This document shows, one piece after another, positions 8,306 to 16,238 of a DNA stretch of 64,000 nt; position 1 is the first letter of the stretch, and each line of letters opens with the position of its first letter. Both the position numbers and the translations under genes were made by a program. The notes under the pieces were generated by a model. The model did not search any database. It was not told the origin of the DNA and saw nothing but the letters and a program-made list of their open reading frames with translations. Source of the DNA: Williamsia maris (lineage in GTDB: Bacteria; Actinomycetota; Actinomycetes; Mycobacteriales; Mycobacteriaceae); NCBI RefSeq assembly GCF_024171815.1, contig NZ_JAMTCJ010000002.1:1178001-1242000 (forward strand). The letters run 5' to 3'.

Positions 8306-9649
8306 ATGTATCTCGTGACTGACACGATCTCGCTGAAACTGCTGCGCGCAACGGTGACTGGTGTGCTAGACAGTTATGACCACAGTATTGACTTTAATGT
8401 GAATGATGATTACGTCATAATTTACGGACCTAATGGGGTCGGAAAGACCAAGACTCTCGAGATAATTCACGCGTTGTGCAGAATTGACGGACGAGCCCTC
8501 TCCGGTCTGCCGTTCGAATATGCCGAGGTTTTGTGTTCTGAGGGATTTCGAATAGCCGCGGAGAATGGGCGCGGATCCGAAAAGGGCCTAGTGTTCCGGT
8601 TGTACAGAGACGCAGAGCTGTTACGCGCATGGGAGTACGAGGACTCTGAGGGAATCGACTGGTTAGTCGAAAACACCTCTTGGCGACCGCTCGACAACGG
8701 TCTGTGGGAAGATCGACGCGACGGAGAAATCGTTGCGTATGGCGACCTCGAGATGCAGTTCGGATCTGAGCTGAGCGGGACAGATGCCAGTCAGCTTCCT
8801 GAGGAAATGCAAGACTTTAAGGAACGTATTCCCGTCTATCTGATTGAGACCCAACGTCTCAGAACGGTGAGTTTCGCGAACCGAAGACTGCGCAAAAGCG
8901 TAAATCTAAGTCGGCTCCGCCGGGCCGCCGCAAATCCATCGCGAATCAACGCGCAAGCGGATGTAATGAGAACGCTTATTAATCAAGCGCAGACCGAGCA
9001 CTCACGCATTACGCAGCAACTCGACAGAACGTTCCCTAATAGGGTCCTAGAGGCCTCCCCGGGGAAGCCGGAGCTTGTGGACGAGGTAATTCGCGAAAAG
9101 TACGATCGGCAGAATGAGTTCCGATCTAGACTCGGCCGGGTCGTTTCGGTACCACTAGAGAACGAGTTGTCGCTTCCGCAGAAGTCCCTTGTTGGCTGGC
9201 AGCTAAGACTGCTCGACCTGTATCTGAGTGATGCTGACCAAAAACTCGCCCCATTCGAAGGACTCCTCAGGCGTATTGAGCTTTTGGAGGAGATAATCAA
9301 TCATCGATTGCTCCGGAAACGGGTGCAAGTCAACGCGGCGGATGGATTGGTCGTGCTAGATCAGACAAACGAAAGACTGATAGCGCTGGATGCGCTGTCG
9401 TCCGGAGAGCAGCATGAGACGATCCTCATGTTCGACCTGTTGTTCACAGTGCCAGAGGGTGCGCTCGTCCTCATCGACGAGCCGGAGATATCACTTCACG
9501 TCGGCTGGCAAGTAGCGTTTATGCCGGATATTCGGAGGATCGCATCTATTCGTGGTTTGCGGTTTATCGTGGCCACCCATTCTCCACAGATAATCAACGG
9601 CGAGTGGGATAAAGCTGTGCGTCTTGGTCCTCCGGAATCTGAATTCTAA
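8306..9649 (+). CDS. ABC/AAA-type ATPase, probable defence protein (PARIS AriA-like)
   Basis: A 447-residue ATPase of the AAA15/AAA21 SMC-like type. Walker A is GPNGVGKT (about residues 41-48). A long middle region with helical stretches (RRAAANPSRINAQADVMRTL) follows, then signature-like LSSGEQ (364), Walker B LVLIDEPE (388-393) and H-loop ATHSPQ (about 425). The gene is followed by a DUF4435/TOPRIM gene with overlap TAATG. That pairing is the architecture of PARIS (AriA ATPase plus AriB DUF4435) and relates to OLD-type ATPase-TOPRIM systems. A defence role is inference from architecture and from the AT-richer base use unlike all neighbours, which suggests recent transfer. ATG 8306 is chosen over the open frame back to 8105 because it precedes the ATPase fold; GTG 8315 is an alternative. 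Confidence 0.82.
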   Translation: MYLVTDTISLKLLRATVTGVLDSYDHSIDFNVNDDYVIIYGPNGVGKTKTLEIIHALCRIDGRALSGLPFEYAEVLCSEGFRIAAENGRGSEKGLVFRLYRDAELLRAWEYEDSEGIDWLVENTSWRPLDNGLWEDRRDGEIVAYGDLEMQFGSELSGTDASQLPEEMQDFKERIPVYLIETQRLRTVSFANRRLRKSVNLSRLRRAAANPSRINAQADVMRTLINQAQTEHSRITQQLDRTFPNRVLEASPGKPELVDEVIREKYDRQNEFRSRLGRVVSVPLENELSLPQKSLVGWQLRLLDLYLSDADQKLAPFEGLLRRIELLEEIINHRLLRKRVQVNAADGLVVLDQTNERLIALDALSSGEQHETILMFDLLFTVPEGALVLIDEPEISLHVGWQVAFMPDIRRIASIRGLRFIVATHSPQIINGEWDKAVRLGPPESEF

Positions 9650-10512
9650 TGCTAGAGTACCTGAATTCGAACACCCTTTTCAATACCATTGCTATGCTTC
9701 GCCCCGAGAGGCGTGGCTCATTTATCGTTGTTGAAGGCAGTGACGACCAATATGTTTTCAGACAACACGCCGATGAAACTGTGACCATTCTAGCGGGTCT
9801 CGGGGGCAAGTCTGACCTTCTGGTTGCCTCTTCCAAGGTCGATGAGCATGCGATTTCAAGTGTGTACTTTTTCGTTGATCGTGACTACGACAATTATTTG
9901 TCAACGACAATTCCATACGGACGTACAGTCGTAGCTTCGGATGGTCACGATTTAGTTATGGATCTTGTCTTGTCGGATCAAACCATTGTTCGTAAGGTAA
10001 TCGAATCGCATGCTAGAGGGCAGGTAGCTGAGGGCGGTGCCGGTATAGTTGCCAGCGTTATAATTGAGAAAGCGCTAGCGTTGGCGTTCTCGGTGGGTGT
10101 CCTTAGATTAATCAGCGTAGAAAATAACTGGGGACTGAATCTGAGGAACTACCCGTTTGGCAAACTCTCGTCCGATACTCCCGACGATTCCGAGCTAGTT
10201 CAGCTTGCATTAAACTGGTCCGCCCCGTCTGGGCTCGAAGGTACTATACGCAGCGAGCACGGAAGGTTTGTCGAGACTTATAAGGACCAGAAATTATCGC
10301 TTGTAGGTGATCACGACTTCTTCGCCGCAGCGGCTCAAGTGATGCGAGGTTTCGGATGTAAGAGCGTCAGCGGAGAAAATTTGACGGCGAGCTTTCTTGC
10401 TGCCTTTTCTTGCAATACTTTCACTCGATCTGAATGGTTCGACACGCTGGCGTCCCTTTCAAGTACCGATTCGGGTGCTACATGCTTCGGATGCCCATGC
10501 GAGGCGGCTTGA
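9649..10512 (+). CDS. DUF4435 (TOPRIM-fold) protein, probable effector of the ATPase (PARIS AriB-like)
   Basis: A 287-residue protein of the DUF4435 type. The two acidic clusters expected of a TOPRIM metal site are present: FIVVEGSDDQYVF with E29, and SVYFFVDRDYDNYL with D77 and D79. The next conserved element is DGHDLVMDLVLS. Its start shares one base with the ATPase stop (TAATG), so the two are translationally coupled. In PARIS the DUF4435 subunit is the toxic nuclease released when the ATPase senses phage proteins; that activity here is inferred. The C-terminus has a Cys cluster (CFGCPCEAA), possibly a metal site. Codon use is AT-rich throughout, unlike fprA downstream. Confidence 0.8.
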   Translation: MLEYLNSNTLFNTIAMLRPERRGSFIVVEGSDDQYVFRQHADETVTILAGLGGKSDLLVASSKVDEHAISSVYFFVDRDYDNYLSTTIPYGRTVVASDGHDLVMDLVLSDQTIVRKVIESHARGQVAEGGAGIVASVIIEKALALAFSVGVLRLISVENNWGLNLRNYPFGKLSSDTPDDSELVQLALNWSAPSGLEGTIRSEHGRFVETYKDQKLSLVGDHDFFAAAAQVMRGFGCKSVSGENLTASFLAAFSCNTFTRSEWFDTLASLSSTDSGATCFGCPCEAA

Positions 10513-10565
10513 ATGGGCAATAAATCGGTTTCGCTGAAGTTTTCAACCTAGGGAGCAACAGTCAC

Positions 10566-10586
10566 GAACGCGGGTGGATCCCGTTC
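10566..10586. terminator. possible bidirectional hairpin
   Basis: GAAC-(GC bulge)-GGG pairs with CCC-GTTC around loop TGGAT, between the convergent DUF4435 and fprA genes. The stem is only seven pairs with a bulge and no T tract, so this is weak. Confidence 0.3.
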
Positions 10587-10618
10587 GCGACAGTCGAGAC
10601 ATCCTGGAAGGGGCTAGT

Positions 10619-12007
10619 TCAGGCCTTGGTGACCTTGTCGGGTTCGGCGGCGGCGAGCATGGCGTCGCGTTCGACGACCTTGACGCGTTCGCGGCCCTCG
10701 GCCTCGCCGAGTGCGCGTTCGTGTTCGTCGAGTCGGTACCAGCCGTCCCAGGTGGTGAACGGGATGTTGCGTGATTCGAGTAGTTCGATGACCGCGGATT
10801 CCTCGGGCGTGGCGGGGGCGTTGAGGTTGTCGGCTTTCATGTCGTCGAGGATGCATTCGACGGTCTCGTTCGCGTCGCCCTTGGTGTGCCCGATCAGGCC
10901 GATGGGGCCGCGTTTGACCCAGCCGGTCGTGTAGAGCCCGACGAGGTGTTCACCGTTGTCGAAGATGCGTCCGGCCTCGTTGGGGATGACGCCGGCCTGC
11001 TCGTCGAACGGGATCTGCGGGAGGTTGTCCGAGAGGTACCCGACGGCGCGGTAGACCGCGCCGAGATTCCAGTCGGTCATCTTGCCGGTCGGCTTGACGT
11101 TGCCGGTCCCGTCGAGCTGGGTGCGCTCGGTACGCAAGCCGACGACCGCGCCGTCGGCGCCCAAAATCTCCACCGGGGATTCGAAGAAGTGCAGGAACAG
11201 CTTGTGCGGGCGGTCGCCGGGCTCGCGAATGGCGTAGTTCTCGATGATCGTGGCGACCTGGTCAGTGATCTTCGACCCACGCCGCGCGACCGCGGAGCCC
11301 TCGTCGTAGTCGATGTCCTCGGGGTCGACGATGACCTCGATGGTCGGGGAGTGGTCGAGTTCTTTGAGTTCGAGCGGGGTGAACTTGGCCTGGGCGGGTC
11401 CGCGGCGTCCGAAGACGTGGACCTCGACGGCCTTGTTGTTACGCAACCCGTCGTAGACGTTCGGCGGGATCTCGGTGGGCAGGAGTTCCTCGCCGGTCTT
11501 GGCCAACACGCGCGCGACATCCAATGCGACGTTGCCGACACCGATGACCGCGACCTTTTCGGCCTCGAGCGGCCAGGTGCGGGGGAAATCGGGGTGACCG
11601 TCGTACCAGGCGACGAACTGCGCGGCACCGTACGAGCCGTCGAGGTCGATGCCGGGGATGTCCATCACCCGGTCATCAGTCGCACCGGTCGAGAAGATCA
11701 CCGCGTCGTACAGCGTGCGGAAGTCATCCAGGGTGATGTCGGTGCCGTAGTCGACGTTGCCCAACAGGCGGACCTGCGGCTTGTCGAGGACCTTGTGCAG
11801 GGCGGTGATGATGCCCTTGATCCGCGGATGATCCGGGGCGACGCCGTACCGGATCAGCCCGAACGGTGCGGGCATCCGCTCGTAGAGATCGATGCTCACC
11901 CCGCGCTCCTTGGCGGTGTCCGACTTCATCAGCGCGTCCGCGGCATAGATACCGGCGGGGCCGGCACCGACGATGGCGACTCGCAGCGGGCGGTTCTCAG
12001 CGCTCAT
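10619..12007 (-). CDS. fprA: NADPH-ferredoxin reductase FprA
   Basis: A 462-residue FAD- and NADP-dependent reductase of the adrenodoxin-reductase type, passing electrons from NADPH to ferredoxins for P450s and other enzymes. The N-terminal FAD site is VAIVGAGPAGIYAADAL. The NADP-binding dinucleotide fold follows near residue 150 (VAVIGVGNVALDVARVL). The C-terminal ATGWVKRGPIGLIGHTKGDA motif is typical of FprA. Length matches the family. ATG at 12007. It lies downstream of the siderophore-binding lipoprotein on the same strand with a 127-bp gap that shows no obvious regulatory site, so it may be separately transcribed. Confidence 0.93.
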   Translation of the reverse strand: MSAENRPLRVAIVGAGPAGIYAADALMKSDTAKERGVSIDLYERMPAPFGLIRYGVAPDHPRIKGIITALHKVLDKPQVRLLGNVDYGTDITLDDFRTLYDAVIFSTGATDDRVMDIPGIDLDGSYGAAQFVAWYDGHPDFPRTWPLEAEKVAVIGVGNVALDVARVLAKTGEELLPTEIPPNVYDGLRNNKAVEVHVFGRRGPAQAKFTPLELKELDHSPTIEVIVDPEDIDYDEGSAVARRGSKITDQVATIIENYAIREPGDRPHKLFLHFFESPVEILGADGAVVGLRTERTQLDGTGNVKPTGKMTDWNLGAVYRAVGYLSDNLPQIPFDEQAGVIPNEAGRIFDNGEHLVGLYTTGWVKRGPIGLIGHTKGDANETVECILDDMKADNLNAPATPEESAVIELLESRNIPFTTWDGWYRLDEHERALGEAEGRERVKVVERDAMLAAAEPDKVTKA

Positions 12008-12134
12008 GTGCTCAGACTTACTTTCTGATCGGGACGGGTGACTGCTCGCGCAGGCCTCCTACCACGGTAGGCGTCGGGATGCACCCTATGCCAACCGCGG
12101 GTGAGTGGATTTGCCCACGTCGGGGCGAGGGCGC

Positions 12135-13142
12135 TCAGCTCGCGAGCTGCGGCACCAGCTTGTCGAGCACCCACGGGATCGTCAGGACCGTCGGCACCGA
12201 CATCGCGCTGCCGGTCTCGGCGTCGACGTAGACCACGTCGCCGCGCTTGACGACGTCGAGGTTGGCGAACGCCGGATTGGCCTTCAGCTTCTCGGTCGAG
12301 CCCGCGTAGTCGGTCACCACGAGCTTGTCGAGACCACTCAGCAGGTTGAGGTTCTCATCGGAGATCGACCCGTAGAAGCCGTTGGTGATCGTGTTGTCCA
12401 ACGAGGCCGGGAACGTCATCCCGAGGTTGGTCAGGATCTGGCCGCGACCGTCGCCGGGGCTGTAGATGTCGACGCCGCCGCCGGTCGATCCGATCACGAC
12501 CGCGCTGGTGCGGCCGGCCAGCTGCGGGTTGGCCGCCTTCGCGTCGGCGAACTTCTGCTGCGTGGCGGCGACGAGCTTCTGGGTCTCCTCCGGCTTGCCG
12601 ACGGCCTTGCCGATCTCGGTGGTCGACGCGGTCCAGGGGACCTGCCAGTCCTCGTACTGCGCCGGACGGACGACGGTGTCGGTGACCTTCGCGAGGTTGT
12701 CGTAGACGTTCTGCGTGACCGCGTTGTTGACCGCGACGATCAGCTGCGGGTTCGTGGCGATCGCCTTGGTCACCGCACTCGCGAGGTCCTGCGAGGCGCC
12801 GGCGAGGATCACCGGGCGGTTCTCGCCGAGGAGGTCTTTGTTCCACGGCGTGACGACGGTCTTCTCTGTCGGGTCCGAGAACGGCACCATCGTGGTGGGC
12901 GTGATGCCCAGCGCCAGCAGGGTGTCGGCGTCGCCCGGGCCCAGCGTTGCGACGCGGGAGGCCGCGGTGTCGATCGTCGTCGTGCCGTAGCGGTGGTCGA
13001 TTGTCACCGGCAGGGCGCCGGGTTCTGCCGAGGCCGAGCTCCCGGTCTCGGCGTCCTCTGCGGGGGCCGAGCACGCGGCCGACACCCCCATCACGAGGCT
13101 CGCCGCGAGGGCGGTGACGGCAACGCTCAGACGACGATGCAT
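12135..13142 (-). CDS. iron-siderophore ABC transporter substrate-binding lipoprotein
   Basis: A 335-residue periplasmic-binding lipoprotein of the FepB/FhuD class. The signal peptide ends in lipobox VSAAC with the lipidated Cys at residue 24, followed by a Ser/Ala/Glu linker and the binding domain. Features include YGTTTIDTAASRVATLGPGDADTLLALGI and TNPQLIVAVNN. ATG 13142 is preceded by AAGGAGT. It is the natural partner of the ABC importer at 4.4-7.4 kb, which has no binding protein of its own; both have iron-box-like sites upstream. Confidence 0.9.
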   Translation of the reverse strand: MHRRLSVAVTALAASLVMGVSAACSAPAEDAETGSSASAEPGALPVTIDHRYGTTTIDTAASRVATLGPGDADTLLALGITPTTMVPFSDPTEKTVVTPWNKDLLGENRPVILAGASQDLASAVTKAIATNPQLIVAVNNAVTQNVYDNLAKVTDTVVRPAQYEDWQVPWTASTTEIGKAVGKPEETQKLVAATQQKFADAKAANPQLAGRTSAVVIGSTGGGVDIYSPGDGRGQILTNLGMTFPASLDNTITNGFYGSISDENLNLLSGLDKLVVTDYAGSTEKLKANPAFANLDVVKRGDVVYVDAETGSAMSVPTVLTIPWVLDKLVPQLAS

Positions 13143-13168
13143 CGGTACTCCTTCGATCCCGGTACGGC

Positions 13169-13187
13169 TAAGGCAAGGCTGCACTCA
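13169..13187 (-). promoter_or_regulatory. candidate IdeR/DmdR iron box
   Basis: The plus-strand sequence TAAGGCAAGGCTGCACT matches TTAGGTTAGGCTAACCT at 11 of 17 positions, including both AGG blocks and GGCT. It sits 27 bp upstream of the siderophore-binding protein start. Same score as the site before the permease operon, supporting joint iron control. Confidence 0.5.
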
Positions 13188-13259
13188 CTTTCTACACTGA
13201 CACCGTCGCGCGGATCGGGGCAAATCGGACGTGGCGCCGCGCTCGATAGAATCGCGCCC

Positions 13260-13754
13260 ATGGCAACGACCGACTCCTCTGTGAACCCGTCCGGACCGGA
13301 TGCACCGGACGACCCGGGGTGGAAGGCGGCCTGGCCGTTTCTGGTCGCGGTCGTCATCGTGATCCTGGCCCTGGGCGCGATCGGCCTGTTCCACGTCCTG
13401 CGACCCGCGTCCGAGCGGCTCACCGACACCGCCAAGATCACCCACGCGATCAACGACTACTACACGGCGAAGAACTCGATCACCTACGACAAGTTCCGTG
13501 ACGCGAGCTGCGAGACCGATCAGAAGGCCTCGACCTTCCCGTCGGCCGCGACCTTCCGCGACGCCGCGCAGCGTTCGCGCGACGAGCACGGCAACATCGT
13601 CGTCACCGACATCACCGAGACCGCGGTCAACGGTTCGTCTGCGACGGCGAACATGCACTGGAACTACAACAAGAACCCGTCGAACCAGATCCTGCCGTTG
13701 GCGCTGGTGAAGCAGGGTGACGACTGGAAGATCTGCGGACCGAAGGGTCCGTGA
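13260..13754 (+). CDS. Rv0361-like single-pass membrane protein
   Basis: A 164-residue protein. A short hydrophilic N-terminus rich in Pro/Asp is followed by one membrane segment (AWPFLVAVVIVILALGAIGLF, about residues 24-45). The external domain has an NTF2-like look (TDTAKITHAINDYYTAKNSITYDKFRDASC ... GDDWKICGP). Two cysteines in the external domain could pair. It resembles the mycobacterial Rv0361 group of unknown function. The ATG at 13260 is clear; the open frame upstream is antisense to the lipoprotein gene. Confidence 0.68.
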   Translation: MATTDSSVNPSGPDAPDDPGWKAAWPFLVAVVIVILALGAIGLFHVLRPASERLTDTAKITHAINDYYTAKNSITYDKFRDASCETDQKASTFPSAATFRDAAQRSRDEHGNIVVTDITETAVNGSSATANMHWNYNKNPSNQILPLALVKQGDDWKICGPKGP

Positions 13755-13799
13755 GAATCTGATGTGCGGGGCACGCGGGGTCTGTGCCACTCTTTTGGG

Positions 13800-14213
13800 G
13801 TGAGTTACGCAGGCGATCTGTCACCCCAGCAGGCGTGGGACATCCTCGCCGAGGACCCGAACGCGGTTCTCGTCGACGTCCGCACCCGTGCCGAATGGTC
13901 CTACGTCGGAGTTCCCGAGCTGTCCGAGCTCGGCAAGGAAGTGGTCCTCATCGAGTGGGTCAGCTTCCCCGACGGTCAACGCAACCAGTACTTCGTCGAG
14001 CAGTTGCGCGACGCGGGCGTCACCGACGACAACCAGGTGCTGTTCCTGTGTCGGTCCGGTCAGCGTTCGGTCGGTGCGGCACAGACCGCCACCGCTGACG
14101 GTGTCGCGAAGGCCTACAACATCAGCGAGGGTTTCGAGGGCGCCACCGACGCGAACGGACACCGCGGCGTCGTCGGTTGGAAGGCGCAGGGACTGCCCTG
14201 GCGTCAGTCGTGA
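13800..14213 (+). CDS. rhodanese-like sulfurtransferase
   Basis: A 137-residue single-domain rhodanese, very like mycobacterial Rv0390. It contains VLVDVRTRAEW, the active-site loop FLCRSGQRS with catalytic Cys, and C-terminal GHRGVVGWKAQGLPWRQ. GTG 13800 (MSYAGDLSP) is chosen because homologues begin there; the frame is open a little further upstream. It lies 10 bp before metZ, so it likely shares the transcript and supplies or channels sulfane sulfur for homocysteine formation (inference from the conserved pair Rv0390-Rv0391). Confidence 0.85.
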   Translation: MSYAGDLSPQQAWDILAEDPNAVLVDVRTRAEWSYVGVPELSELGKEVVLIEWVSFPDGQRNQYFVEQLRDAGVTDDNQVLFLCRSGQRSVGAAQTATADGVAKAYNISEGFEGATDANGHRGVVGWKAQGLPWRQS

Positions 14214-14223
14214 CCGCGAGGTC

Positions 14224-15432
14224 ATGGTGATCCCGCAGGGTCGTGACCTCCCACCCGGCGTCTCCCCGGAGACGATCGGGGTTCGTGGGGGTCTCGTGCG
14301 ATCGGGATTCGACGAGACGTCCGAGGCGATGTTCCTCAACTCGGGGTACGTGTACTCCTCGGCCGCCGCGGCCGAGCGGGCGTTCACCGGCGAGGACCAG
14401 CGCTTCGTCTACAGCCGGTACGGCAATCCGACGGTCGCGATGTTCCAGGAACGTCTGCGTCTGCTCGACGGCGCCGAGGCCTGCTTCGCCACCGCGAGTG
14501 GCATGGCCGCGGTGTTCGTGTCGTTGGGCGCGCTGCTGAAGGCCGGCGACCGGTTGGTCACCGCCCGCAGCCTGTTCGGTTCGTGCTTCGTGGTGTGCAA
14601 CGAGATCCTGCCGCGCTGGGGTGTCGAGACCGTCTTCGTCGACGGTGAGGACCTCGCGCAGTGGGAGGAGGCACTGTCGGTGCCGACCACGGCGGTGTTC
14701 TTCGAGACGCCGTCGAACCCGATGCAGTCGCTCGTCGACGTCGCGAAGGTGTCGGAACTGGCGCACGCGGCCGGCGCACAGGTGGTGTTGGACAACGTCT
14801 TCGCGACGCCGCTGCTGCAGCGTGGCTTCGAACTCGGCGCCGACGTGGTCGTCTACTCGGGCACCAAGCACATCGACGGCCAGGGTCGGGTGATGGGCGG
14901 CGCGGTGCTCGGTTCCAAGGAGTACATCGACGGCCCGGTGCAGACCCTGATGCGCCACACCGGGCCGGCCATGAGCCCGTTCAACGCGTGGACGCTGCTC
15001 AAGGGCCTCGAGACGCTGCGCCTGCGGGTCGATGCTTCGACCGCCTCGGCGCTGCGGATCGCGCAGTTCCTCGAGGACGACCCGCGGGTCAAATGGGTCA
15101 AATACCCGTTCCTGCAGTCGCATCCGCAGTACGAACTGGCGACATCGCAGATGACCGGCGGCGGCACCGTGGTCACGTTCGAACTCAACGACCGCGACGA
15201 CGTCACCGGCAAGCTGCGCGCCTTCGAGGTGCTCGACAAGCTCGCGATCGTCGACATCTCCAACAACCTGGGTGATTCGAAGTCGCTGATCACCCACCCC
15301 GCGACCACCACCCACCGGGCGATGGGGCCCGACGGGCGCGCCGCGATCGGACTCTCGGACAGCGTCGTCCGACTCTCGGTGGGCCTGGAGGGCGTCGAGG
15401 ATCTCGTCGGCGACCTGAGCCAGGCCCTGTAG
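14224..15432 (+). CDS. metZ: O-succinylhomoserine sulfhydrylase MetZ
   Basis: A 402-residue PLP enzyme of the Cys/Met metabolism family that converts O-succinyl- (or acetyl-) homoserine and sulfide to homocysteine. The PLP lysine is K215 in VVYSGTKHIDGQGR. Other landmarks are YSRYGNPTV, ASGMAAVF, FFETPSNPMQSLVD and the C-terminal SLITHPATTTHRAMG. Closely follows the mycobacterial MetZ sequence along its whole length. ATG 14224, shortly after the rhodanese stop. Confidence 0.93.
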   Translation: MVIPQGRDLPPGVSPETIGVRGGLVRSGFDETSEAMFLNSGYVYSSAAAAERAFTGEDQRFVYSRYGNPTVAMFQERLRLLDGAEACFATASGMAAVFVSLGALLKAGDRLVTARSLFGSCFVVCNEILPRWGVETVFVDGEDLAQWEEALSVPTTAVFFETPSNPMQSLVDVAKVSELAHAAGAQVVLDNVFATPLLQRGFELGADVVVYSGTKHIDGQGRVMGGAVLGSKEYIDGPVQTLMRHTGPAMSPFNAWTLLKGLETLRLRVDASTASALRIAQFLEDDPRVKWVKYPFLQSHPQYELATSQMTGGGTVVTFELNDRDDVTGKLRAFEVLDKLAIVDISNNLGDSKSLITHPATTTHRAMGPDGRAAIGLSDSVVRLSVGLEGVEDLVGDLSQAL

Positions 15433-15448
15433 CCAGGAGGACGCGGCG

Positions 15449-16084
15449 ATGCAGTCGGTGATCGATTGGCTGATCGGCGTCATCGAGACGACTCCGCCGT
15501 GGGTGGTGTACCTGTTGGTGTGGACGTTGGTCTACACCGAGTCGGCCGCGCTGCTCGGGCTGATCCTGCCCGGCGAGACCGCCCTGCTGACCGGTGGTGT
15601 CGCGGCCGCGATCGGATCGACCAACATCGGCTGGCTCATCGCGGGTGCGTGTGTCGCAGCGATCGCCGGGGACGCAACGGGTTTCACGCTCGGTCGACAC
15701 TTCGGGCCGCGAGTGGTCAACTCCCGCTTCGGCCGGAGGATCGGTGCGCAACGGTGGGACAAGGTCTCGCGGGCGGTCAAGCACCGGGGTATCCCGGCGG
15801 TCATCGCGGCACGGTGGATCGGGTACGTCCGCACCCTGACTCCGTTCGTGGCGGGGATGTCGCGGATGCCGGTGAAGCTCTATCTCACGGCCAACGTGAT
15901 CGGTGGGCTGGTCTGGGTCATCGCGGTCGGGATGCTCGGATACCTGGTCGGCGCCGCGGTCGGTGCGCGGCTGCTGCTCTACGGCGGCCTGATCGTCGGC
16001 GTGCTGGTGCTGGCATACTTCGCGCTCGCATGGTGGCGCGAGCGTCGTCGGCAGGGAGCTGTCCCGGTCGACGAGACCGTCTGA
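15449..16084 (+). CDS. DedA family membrane protein
   Basis: A 211-residue DedA/SNARE-associated (VTT domain) membrane protein with about five hydrophobic segments. Family motifs are ILPGETALLTGGVAA near the N-terminus and the G[FY]xxGR-type GFTLGRHFG, then RWIGYVRTLTPFVAGMSRM. DedA proteins are implicated in undecaprenyl-phosphate or phospholipid flipping and membrane homeostasis. A CCAGGAGG ribosome binding site precedes the ATG. Ends at repeat array B. Confidence 0.88.
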   Translation: MQSVIDWLIGVIETTPPWVVYLLVWTLVYTESAALLGLILPGETALLTGGVAAAIGSTNIGWLIAGACVAAIAGDATGFTLGRHFGPRVVNSRFGRRIGAQRWDKVSRAVKHRGIPAVIAARWIGYVRTLTPFVAGMSRMPVKLYLTANVIGGLVWVIAVGMLGYLVGAAVGARLLLYGGLIVGVLVLAYFALAWWRERRRQGAVPVDETV

Positions 16085-16238
16085 CCGCCAGTAAACCCGC
16101 CAGTTGGGCACGTAACTCCGCCAGTTGGGCACCTTCACTCGACTGGGCGTTTGCGGACCGATTGGTGGACTCAACTGCCCAACCAAACGATTTACGTGCC
16201 CAACTGATGGACTTACGTGCCTAACTGGGGTGAGGGGG
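16085..16238. repeat. intergenic repeat array B (same family as array A)
   Basis: Between the convergent dedA and isochorismate synthase genes. Copies in one orientation are GCCAGTTGGGCACGTAA (16099-16115) and GCCAGTTGGGCACCTT (16120-16135). Copies in the other are TTTACGTGCCCAACTG (16191-16206) and TTACGTGCCTAACTGG (16213-16228), with a degenerate CAACTGCCCAACC (16172-16184). As in array A, the orientation switches midway, so arms nearest each gene are complementary. Confidence 0.82.

Noticed and set aside
10513-10618. tRNA or attachment site at the right edge of the AT-rich cassette
   Set aside because: No tRNA arm sequence and no duplicated flank matching the left edge could be found by eye.
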